Assembly: GCA_003695005.1 (NCBI GenBank)
Contig: RFJE01000346.1
Coordinates: 1 to 14,446, forward strand
DNA: 14,446 bases
Source of the DNA: Candidatus Hydrogenedentota bacterium
GTDB taxonomy: Bacteria; Spirochaetota; Leptospiria; Turneriellales; J094
Reading direction: 5' to 3'
The position numbers and the translations under genes were made by a program. Each line of letters opens with the position of its first letter. The first letter of the stretch is position 1. Under the pieces are notes generated by a model that did not search any database, had not been told where the DNA came from, and was given only the letters and a program-made list of their open reading frames with translations. Positions 13,380-14,446 of this stretch are shown here, piece after piece.

Positions 13380-14290
13380 CGTCACTGCCTAAAAAAAAGA
13401 TTCGTGTTCACTTCCGAAAGCCTGTTACGCTATTGCGTTATGAAGGAGTTTCGACGGTCTGCGAAGAATCCCGTTGTCCAAACCGATATGAATGCTCTGC
13501 TGCGGGAGTTGCTACCTTTTTAATTGGAGGTCGAGTTTGTACACGGGCTTGTGGCTTTTGTCATATTTTAACAGGGAAGCCACCGGCAATGGAACTTTTC
13601 CGTAAAAAAGAAGAAAAGGAAATTTTAGATTATGTTACAAGCGCTCATTTGCAAGCTGTAGTCATTACATCCGTAGCTCGCGACGACGACGAAGAAGGAT
13701 TAGCGAATCACTTTGCGTCCATTACCCGAAAGTTACTCGATGCGCGCGTTGATGTCGAAGTGTTAATTCCTGATTTCCATGCTAATCCGGCTTTATTAAA
13801 CATCATTGCATCTGCCAAACCAACCGTTATTGCACAAAATATGGAAACAGTAAAACGGTTAACGAAAAAGGTACGGCCACAAGCTGGATATGAAAGAACG
13901 CTGAATGTATTTCGCTATTTAAAAAAAGAGCATCCGAACATTATTTTAAAGTCGGGTTTTATGGTAGGGTTAGGCGAAACCCTTTCTGAAATTAAAGAGT
14001 TGTTGCAAGATTTACAAGAAGCAGGTGTTGAAATAGTTACAATTGGTCAGTATCTACGACCATCACAAAAGCAATTGCCAGTAGAAAAAATTTATTCGGA
14101 AAATGAATTTCAAGATTTAAAAATGATTGTGCAAGATATGGGATTTGAAGCTTATGAAATAGGCCCTTTTGTTCGTAGCAGCTACATGGCATCGCGAACC
14201 ATAGAAGCAATAAAACAAAAGAAAGCTAAAACAGCGCCCAGCAGGTCTATTCCCCCATCATATAGAAATATCGAAGATAAAAACAGATAA
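13376..14290 (+). CDS. lipA: Lipoyl synthase (radical SAM)
   Basis: The 304-residue product shows both cysteine sets of LipA. C29, C34 and C40 (C-x4-C-x5-C) bind the auxiliary iron-sulfur cluster that supplies sulfur. C55, C59 and C62 (CTRACGFC) bind the radical SAM cluster. TSVARDD, EVLIPDF, FMVGLGET, TIGQYLRPS and the terminal RSSY (267-270, whose serine ligates the auxiliary cluster in the family) are all present. It inserts sulfur into octanoyl groups of the lipoyl domains of dehydrogenase complexes. The frame is open upstream to 13217, but that part overlaps hemG. ATG 13376 is preferred because it overlaps the hemG stop as ATGA and has AGAGG at suitable spacing; ATG 13358, six codons earlier, is less likely. 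One oddity is Q154-N155 where most family members have His-Asn before the ETV segment. Confidence 0.95.
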   Translation: MTSLPKKKIRVHFRKPVTLLRYEGVSTVCEESRCPNRYECSAAGVATFLIGGRVCTRACGFCHILTGKPPAMELFRKKEEKEILDYVTSAHLQAVVITSVARDDDEEGLANHFASITRKLLDARVDVEVLIPDFHANPALLNIIASAKPTVIAQNMETVKRLTKKVRPQAGYERTLNVFRYLKKEHPNIILKSGFMVGLGETLSEIKELLQDLQEAGVEIVTIGQYLRPSQKQLPVEKIYSENEFQDLKMIVQDMGFEAYEIGPFVRSSYMASRTIEAIKQKKAKTAPSRSIPPSYRNIEDKNR

Positions 14291-14293
14291 AAA

Positions 14294-14446
14294 ATGCAAT
14301 CGTTTTATGAAATTGATTTAAGCTATTTGCCAAAACTCGTCAATGAAGGAATACTAACGCTGGAAACAGCAGAAAAGCTGATTACTTATTGGAATCATCG
14401 GTTGGAGGATAAAGAAGATTTAATCCACCATACGTATATTGAATAC
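14294..14446 (+). CDS. Start of an unidentified gene (cut by window end)
   Basis: An open frame starts at ATG 14294, three bases after the lipA stop, and runs to the window edge without a stop, giving 51 residues. The sequence (MQSFYEIDLSYLPKLVNEG, then a helical stretch with YWNHRLEDKEDLIHH) has no signal peptide or membrane helix. Codon use looks like that of the neighbours. No strong Shine-Dalgarno precedes it. The spacing suggests it belongs to the hemG-lipA operon. I do not recognise the family from this short part. Confidence 0.6.
   Translation, partial: MQSFYEIDLSYLPKLVNEGILTLETAEKLITYWNHRLEDKEDLIHHTYIEY

Overview
The window is an AT-rich, gene-dense stretch of a diderm (outer-membrane) bacterium. 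The diderm call rests on several exported proteins that look like outer-membrane barrels and one probable lipoprotein. Fused stop/start junctions and a leptospira-like mix of envelope proteins suggest a spirochaete of the Leptospirales type. That placement is only a guess, because no rRNA or other strong phylogenetic marker is present. I see no tRNA, rRNA, CRISPR array, transposase or phage gene.

Layout: (1) Positions 1-2699, plus strand: the 3' end of a rhomboid intramembrane protease with a C-terminal DUF6576-like tail, a small exported barrel-like protein, an M50B-type membrane metallopeptidase and a soluble helical protein of unknown function, nearly without gaps. (2) 5135-2759, minus strand: three exported or membrane proteins of unknown function. 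Two look like outer-membrane barrels. The third has a signal peptide, a duplicated 18-residue segment, a very basic stretch and membrane helices. (3) 5136-5434: a non-coding divergent region holding a perfect 15-bp palindrome, a 103-bp composite hairpin and a degenerate half palindrome. (4) 5435-8280, plus strand: a saccharopine-dehydrogenase-like oxidoreductase coupled to an FGGY-family sugar kinase. (5) 11830-8269, minus strand: acetolactate synthase large and small subunits (ilvB, ilvN), then a probable TPR/propeller-like lipoprotein and a small membrane protein. (6) 11985 to the window end, plus strand: a HemG/HemY-type porphyrinogen oxidase, lipoyl synthase (lipA) and the start of an unknown gene.

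The confidently assigned functions are metabolic: the first committed step of branched-chain amino acid synthesis (ilvBN), late haem synthesis (hemG) and lipoate synthesis (lipA). The rest is mostly envelope biology of unknown role. The strongest candidates for something undescribed are three. The first is a palindromic repeat whose two complete copies differ by a compensatory base-pair change. The second is the block that joins two intramembrane proteases of different chemistry with an exported protein. The third is the three-gene envelope cassette in which one protein ends in an acidic tail and the next carries a highly basic stretch. Six gene junctions use exact 4-bp stop/start overlaps, so translational coupling appears to be the rule here.
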